Shown here one piece after another: positions 11,542 through 21,498 of a stretch of DNA of 64,000 nucleotides. The stretch lies in assembly GCF_001653235.2 (NCBI RefSeq), contig NC_035794.1:2356001-2420000 (forward strand), in the 5' to 3' direction. Under the pieces are notes generated by a model. It was not told the origin of the DNA. It made no database searches and worked only from the letters and a program-made list of their open reading frames with translations. The stretch's first letter is position 1, and the number at the start of each line of letters is the position of its first letter. Both the position numbers and the translations under genes were made by a program. Origin of the DNA: Pochonia chlamydosporia 170 (Eukaryota > Ascomycota > Sordariomycetes > Hypocreales > Clavicipitaceae).

Positions 11542-13452
11542 ATGGAAAAGTTCCTGAGGGATTGGCGGCAGGATGCCCTGAACAAGGCCCAGCACGATTC
11601 GGCCATCTTTATCGGAGACAAGCTGTTGGCCCTCACAAGTCAGTTTGATTCAAACAACGCAACCCCCGACCCCAAAATCTAACCAACCCAATTATCCTGT
11701 GTAGATGACGACCAGGATGCCTTTTGGCTTGCCCAAGTTCACTTTGCTACCGGCAACTACACTCGCGCCCAAGCGTTCCTGTCCAAACAAGACCTCATCT
11801 CACGGAACCCGTCATGTCGCTATCTCGCAGGCCACTGTCTTATCAAGCAGTCTCGCTTCGAAGAAGCGCTCGCAGTCCTCGGAGAACGAAACCCCACACA
11901 CTTGATATCCAACGGCGGCAGCAACAAGCGCAAATCACAGCCTCGCAACGGCAACCGGCGCCGCGATGACGAGGGCGACACCGAAGAGCTGGCGAACCGA
12001 CGCTTCGAGGCAGCCATGTGTTTTCTGAGGGGTATATGCTACGCCAAGCAAAACGCCTTTGATCGAGCCAAGGAGTGCTACAAGGACGCCGTGCGAATCG
12101 ACGTACGATGCTTCGAGGCGTTTCAGCAGCTCATGAAGAACTCGCTCCTGTCACCAGACGAGGAGTGGCAATTCTTGGAGAGCCTCGACTTTGACTCGAT
12201 ATCTGTATCTGGCGACTTGTCTTCATCGCAGGAAGCTGCAGACTTTACCAAGATGCTGTACACTACCCGGCTGTCCAAGTATCGAAACCCTGCCGCGTTC
12301 GAGACGGCGTACGATTCGCTCTCTACACACTACCACCTGGCTACGAACCCCGACCTCCAACTCGCGCGAGCCGATCTTCTCTACACCCAGTGCCGCTACC
12401 AAGACGCACTCGCCATTACCAATGAGATTTTGCAGCAGGACAAGTACAACTTTTCCATATACCCCGTTCACCTCGCCTGCCTGTACGAGCTCAAGATGAA
12501 GAACCTGCTCTTCCTCTTGGCGCACGACCTCGCCGACACCCACCCCGATGAGCCGTGCACCTGGCTGGCAGTCGGCACTTACTACTTTGCCATTGACAAG
12601 ATTGCAGAAGCCCGTCGATACTTTAGTAAAGCTAGTATGATGGATGCTCATTTTGGGCCAGCCTGGATCGGCTTTGCACACACATTCGCCGCCGAAGGAG
12701 AACACGACCAGGCCATCTCGGCCTATTCCACCGCCGCACGCCTCTTCATGGGCACGCACCTGCCCCAAATTTTTTTGGGCATGCAAAATCACGCCCTCAA
12801 CAACATGGGGCTAGCCGAAGAATTCCTCAAGACGGCATACGGGCTATGCAAGACGGATCCCCTGCTGTTGAACGAAATGGGCATTGTGAAGTACCACCAA
12901 GACCGGCCCCGGGAGGCCGTGCAATACTTTGAAGCGGCCCTCGACATTGCCGAAGAGATTAACAGCGAGCCGGCCGCGTGGATCGCCACCAAGACCAACT
13001 TGGGCCATGCCTATCGACGCCTTGGGCAGTTCAACAAGGCGCTGGACGTGTTCAACGACGTGCTTAGGATGGGCGGTAAGGACGCAGCAATCTTTAGCGC
13101 AAAGGGCCTCATTTTGATGGAGCAGAATCGGCCAGACGAGGCCGTGGCCGTGCTACACCAGGCATTGGCGATACATCCGCAGGACGGCATTGCCACCGAA
13201 CTATTGACCAAGGCGTTCGCGGAGGTTACGTTGGCAGATGCTGCTGCGGAGGAGGAGGCGGATGACTTGGTTGACTTTGAGCAGCACTTGGAGCTGAAGA
13301 TGCGGGAGGCGACGCACAAGGTGAATGGACGTCGCGGTGGTGGTCGGGGGATGCTGGACAAGGGCAAGGGGAGGGTGACGAGGCGGCGGACGTTGTTGAA
13401 CGATGAGGACAAGGGGGAGAGCATGATGGAGGTGACGGATGATGATGAGTAA
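11542..13452 (+). CDS. CDC16: Anaphase-promoting complex TPR subunit Cdc16/Apc6
   Basis: Exons are 11542-11638 and 11705-13452, with a 66-bp intron, giving 614 aa. Cdc16 (Cut9 in fission yeast, APC6) is one of the homodimeric tetratricopeptide scaffold subunits of the APC/C, the nuclear ubiquitin ligase that triggers anaphase and mitotic exit. The protein is a chain of TPR-like helical pairs; clear ones include the segments near ALAITNEIL, EARRYFSKASMMD, AISAYSTAARLF, AVQYFEAALDIA and ALDVFNDVLRMGGKDA. A charged insert (NGGSNKRKSQ region, about residue 105-130) interrupts the N-terminal TPRs, and the C-terminus is a basic/acidic disordered tail. Nearly the whole protein is on exon 2. The gene is convergent with the phytase-like gene. 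Confidence 0.93.
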
Positions 13453-13776
13453 TGTCTGGGAGGGTTCGTCTTCGGGTTTGTGGACGGCGTTTGGGCATTG
13501 GTACAGCATAATTGGTGGTATTACCATGAAGGCGTCTCCTTGGGCCATCACAGCTTGTGGCTGAGGATGATAGATGACTGCGACAATTTGAATTGGTTTT
13601 GCTGGAGCAAGTGCAAACTTTCTAGTCATGGCTCATTCTGCTAATGTCACATGTGAGGATGCCTGCATCCGCATGATATCCTGCGCCCTATCAAGAAGCT
13701 CCCGCGTCATCGCTTAATGACGACCATCCGTCAACACAAAAACCACGAGTATCGTGAAACTGAAAGTTCACCTCAG
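13453..13776. other. Convergent 3' spacer
   Basis: These 324 bp lie between the CDC16 and phytase-like stop codons and presumably hold both 3' untranslated regions. Nothing else is seen. Confidence 0.6.
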
Positions 13777-15503
13777 CTACTTCAACAACGGCTTACTACC
13801 CTTGGGAAGAGTGACCCTAAACACCAGCATTTGATTATCCAGACTAAACCCCGAGACATCCTTGAATGGCGTCTTCCCAAAGTTCATGGACCCTACAATT
13901 CGTCAGCACCACTCAACAGCACACGAAACTCACTCGCCACTCACCATTCTGGCTTATAAAATCATTATCCGAAGACGCAAATAAAAAATACTCATCCCCC
14001 TTGCCCTCACCATCAACAGCCGCCAACGCCAATCCCTCCCACTTCTCATTCAACAGTCCCGCATCAGCCTCGCCTCCATTATGCGCCCCAAACCTATTCA
14101 GCTGCGCATTGATATTGACGTCGATAAAGGAACACACCGTCGCAGGCTTGATGCCCGATTTCAAAACCCCATCTACTCATTAGTACGTTCTCATTCCCAC
14201 ACGGGACGTTTCGGCCAAGACTCACCGGCACTCGCAATAGATGAATTGAACCCGTCGCTCGCTTCGCCCTTGATGTTGGTGGCGTCAGAAATGTCAAACA
14301 CATCGACGTGTCGAAAGACGGACGTGGTGCTCTCCTGGCCGCGTCCGTTGTCCGAGTCCCGTGGCAGAAAGAGGAACTGCGTGCCCGACACGAAGTGAAT
14401 CTCGGACTGCGCAGCGGCGCTGACGTTTCCCTGTGCGTCTGTGAATGTCGGCAGCGGCACCACGAACTCCGCTTCGTACTTGGGCTGTGTGTTGCCGTCT
14501 TGGATGGAGTACCGGAGGAGACGGGTATTTGCGCGTGTCTTGTCGCTGGTTCCTCCGTCTTGGCTGGTGGCCGATTGGAGCATGGCGAAGAGGGACTTGC
14601 CGTCTGGGCTGATGGTGATGCCTTCGTAGCCTTGGTTGTTTTGCCGACCGTGGACTGGTTTTTTGGGGTTGGGCACTTTTTGGGGGTCGAACAGAGGGGG
14701 GTTGTTGGACGAGAAGCTGTTCATTGTTAGTGAATGTGCTGGGATATTTCGTGAATCATGGTCAACGGGTTGATGGGATACCTTGCAGAGCCGTTTCGAA
14801 TCGGAACGAGGGCATCTGGTGGCGGCACCGCGAAAATCATCTTGCCGCTCTTGTCAAACTTGTAAATATTAGGACCGTACTCATCGCCGATCCAGAATCC
14901 ACCGTCTTTATCCAAAACAACAGACTCGGGATCTATGGAGACTCGTCTCCCGCCGGGCCCATTCCCGCCAAACCCGTCCCCCGAGAAGGTGGACGCCGGG
15001 AGAAGGGGGAAGTTGGCGAAGTCCAAACCACCAGTCTGGTCTGGGTCCAGGGCCGTGGCGGGATTGCCAGCAGGATCCGTGAGAAGAACAGTATCCCTGT
15101 ACTCGAAGGCGAGGTTGGCGGCGGAGGGCTTGTCGACAGTCGCATTGGCCGCCAGCGTCATGGTGACTTTGAACTGGTGAATGCGAGGCTGGTAGTTTAC
15201 CGTGCCGTTTGTGTTCCAGCCACGATCCGGCAAGCCAAAGAGGATTCCCTCATAGTTGTTTGCGTCCTTCTTTTGCCATGACGCGATGCTGATGGACGAG
15301 CCGATGCTAAAGGTGTCGCCAAACTTGTCTCGCGTGTCGCTGGGTATGAAGCCAAACGCCGCGAGTTCTTTGTACGTGTATCGTCCTCCTTTGCAGTTGG
15401 TTGAGAATACATCTTGTGTCTTGTTCTTGGACTGGGGGTCACATGAGTCTGCCAGGGCGCTGAACACCAGCGCAGAGACGGACCATGATAGGAAGCCAAC
15501 CAT
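13777..15503 (-). CDS. Secreted phytase-like (esterase-like activity of phytase) protein
   Basis: Four exons (14782-15503, 14226-14716, 13945-14172, 13777-13892) with introns of 65, 53 and 52 bp give 518 aa; all phases match. The N-terminus MVGFLSWSVSALVFSALADS is a signal peptide, so the product is expected to be secreted or wall-associated. The body matches the phytase-like domain (PF13449), a beta-propeller-like fold first noted in bacterial phytases with esterase-like activity. Characteristic stretches are GLPDRGWNTNG, SIDPESVVLDKDGGFWIGDEYGP, NNQGYEGITISPDGKSLFAM and KWEGLALAAVDG. Several N-glycosylation sequons are visible. The substrate is unknown; the family name does not prove phytase activity. 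Confidence 0.88.
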
Positions 15504-16800
15504 TGGGATGAGTGTGTCTGCTGTTCCTGAAGCATCTGAAAACTGCTCAGTGAAGAGTCAAACAGTATGTTTACCAAAGCTGCTTCTTCGGCGGCATATA
15601 AGTGAGAGCGGATACCCCCAGTGGAGGCATCGATGACGCTCATGGCCCCTGAGTACTATATATAATGACATCTCAATATATGTGCTACAAGGATAGTAAT
15701 CCAGACCAAGGCCTCGATGCCGATCCCACAAGTTCGATGCACCACCATGTGGCGCGTTTGCGTCTGTCGGCACTTGAGCTGCCCGGACAAGACTGGCTTC
15801 AGGTTGTGCATTGACCCCGTTGCTATTTTGGCGGATGACCAGTATCTCCAGATTATGCGAACCATCGGAAAATGCCTGTCCATCGTTTCTGGGTTTCTAA
15901 ATCTGGACATGGCTCATTGAATCCATACTCGTCCGCACCACCTCCCATTGTCGTTTCATCCACACCGAAACACGGCCAATCCATACGCCTAGCCGGACTT
16001 TTTCCAGAATATTTCCTAGTTTCATATTTTGCATCCGTAGTATGCATGTCATCTCCGTGCCAGTGCTCTGCGATGACTGATGTGGGGATAGTTGATTTCG
16101 ACTCGTGCGGTGCAGCATTGTGAGGGGTCCCCAAGTGTCGAATCGGGCTTCCATGTCACTTCAACTGCCATCTCGCTGCAGGGCGTCATATGATTTCATT
16201 TCAGCAGCTGGGATTGATTGTCTCATCTGGTATTGCTCATCAATGCCGATACATCCAAATAGGGCTGGGTAACCAAACTGCGGGCAGCGAGTGAGTTGAG
16301 TTGACAGCCAATTCTCACCACCTATTCAGTGTAGCTCATCGGAACTTAGTGTATATGTATTCAAAGAGGTAAATTGAGCTTAAAACCGGCTCCAGTCTTC
16401 ATGAATGGCCTTCTGGGCGATTGGCACTCACATGGCCGAATCCACTCACCAGAGTCATCAATTCATTCCCGTGACGCATCTCCAATCCACATGCAGAACC
16501 GACAAACTGCAAACCATCGTAAATCATGCACAAACCCAAATCAAACCAACTGCAACCAAAAGCCGACTAAAATATAGTCCGATGCCCTCGACCCATCGTC
16601 TTACATGCGTCCAGCATCCAATCGGAGACCCTGCATTGGTGCTGACGCCAACACATCGCAGCCTCCAAGCTCACATCAAATCACACCAATAATAGCAAAT
16701 GGTGGCGCCATGTCCTCACCTTGAACCAACCTCACCTCACGACATTCCTCATCTCACCATCATCACCTCACACAATACGCAGACAGCAGCATCCGCAAAC
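15504..16800. other. 1.3 kb intergenic region
   Basis: This is a divergent spacer between the phytase-like gene and the small membrane protein gene. Open frames here are short and of random composition. No RNA gene or repeat is recognised. Confidence 0.55.
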
Positions 16801-17319
16801 ATGTCGCGCTACTTCCCGCACACATCCTACGCAGAGGACCAGCCCCTCCCTCATGCCATTCTCACAACACATGTGCTCACTCGCGCCATCACGGCCGGCT
16901 CCCTCATCGGCCTGACCATCACCGCTATCCGGCAGTCCATTCCATCATGGCGTCGCCCCGGCCCCATCTCCAAGCGTATCCTCATGTCTTCGTCCACGGG
17001 CGCCATCTGGGGACTGGGTATCAATGCCGTGGGGCTGGCGGGGAGGATGTATGGCCGCGAGTTGATTGAGTGGCAGGACCGGAGCTGGCGACTGCTTGAG
17101 AATAGGGGCCAGGTCGAGATGGACGATTGGACGTATATCGGCATGGCGGGCGGTGTCGTAGCCGCCTTGGCGACGGGGAGCTTGAAGGGACTCGGGGCGA
17201 GAGGCGTGCTTGGGAGCATGGGAGCCGGCAGTGTGGTTGGTGGCCTGGGATGGGCTGGTTGGCGGTTTGGTGTGAATGGCGGGAAGTTTGGGGAGAAGGA
17301 AAAGGAAGGCGATTTGTGA
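16801..17319 (+). CDS. Small fungal membrane protein, DUF1757-like
   Basis: This is a single exon of 172 aa. The start MSRYFPHTSYAEDQP is preferred over an in-frame ATG at 16699 because the extension looks non-coding. About four hydrophobic, Gly/Ala-rich segments are visible (roughly residues 28-48, 65-85, 115-135 and 140-165), separated by short charged loops such as RQSIPSWRRPGPISKR and GRELIEWQDRSWR. The C-terminus is Lys/Glu-rich (GEKEKEGDL). The pattern resembles the fungal DUF1757 family of uncharacterised small membrane proteins, possibly mitochondrial from its Tim17-like glycine-rich helices, but that is only a resemblance. Function is unknown. Confidence 0.72.
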   Translation: MSRYFPHTSYAEDQPLPHAILTTHVLTRAITAGSLIGLTITAIRQSIPSWRRPGPISKRILMSSSTGAIWGLGINAVGLAGRMYGRELIEWQDRSWRLLENRGQVEMDDWTYIGMAGGVVAALATGSLKGLGARGVLGSMGAGSVVGGLGWAGWRFGVNGGKFGEKEKEGDL

Positions 17320-18267
17320 GACGGGCCGAGTCGGGGATGAAAAGTGACTTTAAGGGGTGAGGTGTGTGAAAGTTGAGGTGTTTGCATTGGTCAAGTGTAC
17401 AGTATGGCTGTGGGTGTTTCACATGAGTTCCTATGTTATGGATTAGTCGATACCTCTTTGAATTCATGTCGAGTTGATTCATGCTCTTCCGGCGATTGAC
17501 TGAGGCTCACTAAATGTTCTTGCACCGTCACTACGGACCTGTCTAAACAGAACCATTCGTACCACCCATTTCCCCTGCTCATGACGATGCCGTCCTACGT
17601 AACACACGCATCAAGCCCTGCATGTCTACAGCACCTGGGAAGGAGACACATTTGATGTTACACGACAGCCGTAGAATTCAGTAGAGCCTTGAAGAGTTGA
17701 CTCATGTAGGCACCAGGGCGAGGTCATCTTTATAGAAGCTTTCTGTCTGTTGGAATGGTGAAGACATTCGACTAGGTGGTTAGCTGCATCCCGGACAATA
17801 AAGAATTTCGGTGACGTGATGCCATTTGACGTGGTCGTCTTGTCCCTTGAAATCATGCCCGTTTGACGGCGGCTTGCTGAGCCCTTGCCTCCGCTTTCAA
17901 TGTGTGATCAAACCTGCATGTGAGCTCTGTCACTTAGAGTTGGCGTTAGCATCCTTTACAAATTCACACCTCCCTTCAGAAGCCACATTCACTGATTGGG
18001 GTCACTGTATCAGCTCGAGACCGTCCTTTTGTATCGTTTGCCAACCTTCCCCTTGAACACAATTCTTGGGACTCTTCCTCAATCTCCCCTTGACATCCTC
18101 TCCATCAACTTGACCTTTGGCTGGGGTTACGGACGGTGTCTTGCCAACTCTACCTAGTTCTTGGTTTACCGGTGCGTGTGGTAGCTTGAAGTAAGAGATC
18201 ACCCTACATCTTGACTCATCATCATTCAAAGGTCGACCGTACCAAGAGAAGTACTGTTCCCAAAGAC
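17320..18267. other. 0.95 kb intergenic region
   Basis: This holds the 3' end of the DUF1757-like gene and the promoter of the next plus-strand gene. No feature could be supported. Confidence 0.55.
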
Positions 18268-19691
18268 ATGTGGCAAAATCACCATCGAAGAGCACCATTC
18301 GGCCACAAGGGCCTACCGCGTGGAGGCAGGTTCCGCGGAGATCGCACGCGGTGGTCATCGACTATTGTCCCTTCACCCGCTCCTCCCCTCGGACTTTTGG
18401 TTGAGATCATTTCGACACATGACAGGGTAATAGACAGCGCCAAAGGTGACAAACCAGGTCGTTTTGAAATTGTTTCTGCCGAACTTGTTGCATCTTACAA
18501 CTGGCTCGATGAGAAGAAACCAACAATTGTAGTCCCAGGTACGAAGAGCCAGAACAATATCCCCTTTCAGACGTCAAGCTAATGGTATTGCCAGGCAAAC
18601 CACCCCTGTGGACTCCTCCAGAGCCCTACCAGCTCCAAGAAGACAAGGGCATCTACTATCGAGATCGCAATGCAGCATGTTATCCCGACCACCCTCTGGA
18701 GCCCGCAGTCGTCTCCGTGATGAAAATGCAGAACATGCCCCGCCGTGTGGACGTGTTTGCCTGCGGAAGCACGCTGGGTAATTTGCTCCGTTTTGTGCGA
18801 GGCGATGACAAGCCGTTTCGAATGCTTGTTGAAGCTGTTGGTAAAACAGTCCATCTGATCCGCAGAGAGAATTCGCCCAGGGAAAGGATACCAGATGTAA
18901 GAGGTTATGGCCACACGTTCCCCGAAGCGTACACTACCTGGGAGCCAGATGTACGCAGATCTCTTTCGCATCAGCGCATTGTCAAATATAAATTTGGCGG
19001 GCTGGACGTGATGGTACGGTTCGAGGGCGACGGGTACATCAAACCGAACGAACCATCCACCCCGAGGGCGAGGGTTGGTTTCGGAAATGTCGACCTGTTC
19101 ACTCAGTTTGAAGGACTGTCTGCGGGTCAAGCAAGCGCAGCAGACGACTCGGAAAAGTTCATCAATGCCCTCGAAGTGAGAGACGCCGGCTCAAAAACAC
19201 CGCAGGAGACCATTTTCGACTTGAAGACACGCTCGATCAAGCGACGGGATGAAGACACACTTGGAGAGCAATTGCCTCGCCTTTGGGTCTCTCAAACCCC
19301 AAACCTCATTCTGGCGTACCACGAACGAGGTATCTTTCGCGAGGTGCAGATAAAGAATGTGACAGAAGAAGTTCAAGACTGGCAAGAGCAGAACCAGTCG
19401 TCATTGGGTCGTTTCTTCTCCCTTTTAAGGCACATTATTGACACTGCCCTCTCCTATCGGAATGAAGGGCTCGAAATTGTCCGGCTGACTGGAGGCAATC
19501 TAGAAATTCGAAAGCAAGCCTCTGATGCAGGGGATATGCTCTCGGATGCAGTCAGACAGAAATGGGTGGATTGGCTGGAAGACGGCGTAAAACGCGAACG
19601 GCGAGCCACGGCCGGAACGTCCTATGCTTCTCCATCAGGGGAAGTCAGTGTCAAGTTGGATAAGAGTGAGAAGGGAGACTATACATCGTGA
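18268..19691 (+). CDS. Fungal conserved protein commonly labelled 'geranylgeranyl pyrophosphate synthetase' (label doubtful)
   Basis: Exons are 18268-18538 and 18595-19691, with a 56-bp intron, giving 455 aa. The N-terminus is basic and Gly/Arg-rich (HKGLPRGGRFRGDRTRW), like an RNA-binding RGG-type tail. The conserved core contains PGKPPLWTPP, then YYRDRNAACYPDHPLEPAV, VDVFACGSTLGNLLRFVRG and GYGHTFPEAYTTWEPDV. I recognise this family as one widely annotated in filamentous fungi as a GGPP synthetase, but no aspartate-rich DDxxD prenyltransferase motif exists anywhere in the sequence and the fold-defining helices are not apparent. The true function is unknown. The start at 18268 is the first ATG in the open frame. 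Confidence 0.82.
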
Positions 19692-20144
19692 GATCCAGAA
19701 TGTGGTCACTGTGTCCAATGTAGTTCTTGGCTTGGTACAGCCGGCTGCGAAAGACACAAGTCAGTCAACCGAGGAATTAGGAGCAGTCGCGATTTGGGGA
19801 AATAGGCAAACCTCAGAACACCGTTCTGTTTGATTAGCACCGTCTAAGCTAGCTTTGGCAAATTTGAAATGCACCGTGTACTATCTTGGAAGAGAAACGT
19901 TCAATTGTGCCAGACAGCTTACAAATAGCGAGGCGGATGGAGGTTGATGATGTTGATGAGGTTGAAAGTGGAGGTCATGTTTGATGCTGGGGGTGCATGC
20001 TGCACAGTGTCGGTGGCGCTTGCCCCTTTTGGCCAGATGGGAGGTAACAAGACTGCAAACTCGAGAATCGTCAATGAATTCAATAAAAGGATCCTTTCTA
20101 AGCATCTTTCAATATTGTGGCGATGGGTTGTGGAAATCTGTGCT
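19692..20144. other. Convergent spacer
   Basis: This lies between the stop codons of the 'GGPPS-like' gene and the acetyltransferase gene. Nothing beyond presumed 3' untranslated sequence is seen. Confidence 0.55.
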
Positions 20145-20966
20145 CTACCCATTCAACGCCCTCCTACACATCAACACCACACGATACAAGCCTCCTCCAA
20201 CACCACCAAATCCATCCACCGCCAACATCTCCCCCCAATCCTCACCATCCACCTTGCCCAGCCCCCAACGCCCCAAAACCAAGTCCAAGACATCTACATC
20301 GCCAAAACCAGCCCTTCGATACACCCCATACCCTACCGGAGTGCTGGTCAGCCAGCAGTCCAATCCCTCACGGTCCGCCAAATCCGTGCCCCAGCCCACC
20401 AGAGCAGAGCCAGCACCAAGTCCTCGTCTCGTTGGACTAACAGCCAAAATGGTCAGAATGCAATGCCGTCTCGCCTCACGCTCAATGTACCGTTGTCGAA
20501 GCTCGTGGCACCCTCCGAAAAAGGCCTGTGCTAGACCCAGGTTTGATCCCTCGTCGAGAGAAGAAGTCGATACAGTCGTGGGACCCTGCGCGGACTTTGC
20601 TGGATCCGGGTAGAACAGCCACTTTGCAAAGCCGATCAACGTGCTGGGCGTTTGGCATGGCCGGTCACCAGACGTATTGGAGGGCATGGAAGCCGGATTG
20701 GAGCAATTGTCCACCAGCTCGGCTACTACGTATCTCACTGTGCTGGAGTTACCTGCCCTGAGATCGCTTTCCATGCCAGCTTGCATGGAAGCTCGACCTG
20801 CTTCGCTAAAACCCGTCTGTCCATGGAGGCCGCGGGCAATGGGACCAGAGGCAAAGGCTTCCATGCAAATTTGGGCCATGGCCGGAGCGTCACTGGGATT
20901 GGCTTCCCGAAGGCGAAAGATGCTGTCCTGCCCATCGGGGAGTAGGCTACCGCTGGGAGTCATCAT
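20145..20966 (-). CDS. GNAT-family N-acetyltransferase
   Basis: This is an intronless frame of 273 aa. It begins with a short variable segment, then FRLREANPSDAPAMAQICMEAF, the typical first strand and helix of a GNAT domain. The acetyl-CoA pyrophosphate-binding motif A is LAVSPTRRGLGAGSALVGWG (R-R-G-L-G-A-G), about residues 170-190, followed by LDCWLTSTPVGYGVYRRAGF, the usual motif B with the Tyr that can protonate the leaving thiolate. A long insertion between beta strands (residues about 85-140) is Ser/Pro-rich. The acceptor substrate cannot be told; small-molecule acetylation is typical for this fungal subgroup. Confidence 0.85.
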   Translation of the reverse strand: MMTPSGSLLPDGQDSIFRLREANPSDAPAMAQICMEAFASGPIARGLHGQTGFSEAGRASMQAGMESDLRAGNSSTVRYVVAELVDNCSNPASMPSNTSGDRPCQTPSTLIGFAKWLFYPDPAKSAQGPTTVSTSSLDEGSNLGLAQAFFGGCHELRQRYIEREARRHCILTILAVSPTRRGLGAGSALVGWGTDLADREGLDCWLTSTPVGYGVYRRAGFGDVDVLDLVLGRWGLGKVDGEDWGEMLAVDGFGGVGGGLYRVVLMCRRALNG

Positions 20967-21498
20967 GACGGAAACAGAGGCTCACGGTGTGATGGGGAGT
21001 GGTGGGAATTCACAAACAGACAGACACTGTGCAATGATTTTCTAACTTTTCGACAAGGTACAGGAAAGACGTTGGTGGTGATTGTTATCTGAGCACGAGA
21101 TCCAGCAAAAGCAGATTGTTGATTCAGGGAGAGGACTTGGTGGGAAAGTTGTTTCATATAAGACTGGCGGTGTCCGCTGCTGCCTACGCGGCTGAACAAT
21201 TTCTATCCAGCACCATGTCAGACTCAACACCATTTAGCCGATCCAATTTACGCCGTAATCTATAAATGGTCCTCATTCGGTTTAGATGACAAAATCCGCT
21301 TCCGAAATGGATCCTTTGCGGCGCAGAACAACTGGCGCCCTCATGGCACAATGACACAAAAGATCCACCCTGACGGAGCCCAAGCCAACACAGACTACAC
21401 GCGACCATCCCGAGCCATGAAAATACTTCCAAGGCACACGCATCATCTACAAGCCAAACACGGTACAAACATTCAAGTCCAAGCACAATCCCCACCCA
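20967..21498. other. Intergenic spacer
   Basis: This holds the promoter of the acetyltransferase gene and the 3' end of the acetoacetyl-CoA synthetase gene, both on the minus strand. No feature is recognised. Confidence 0.55.
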
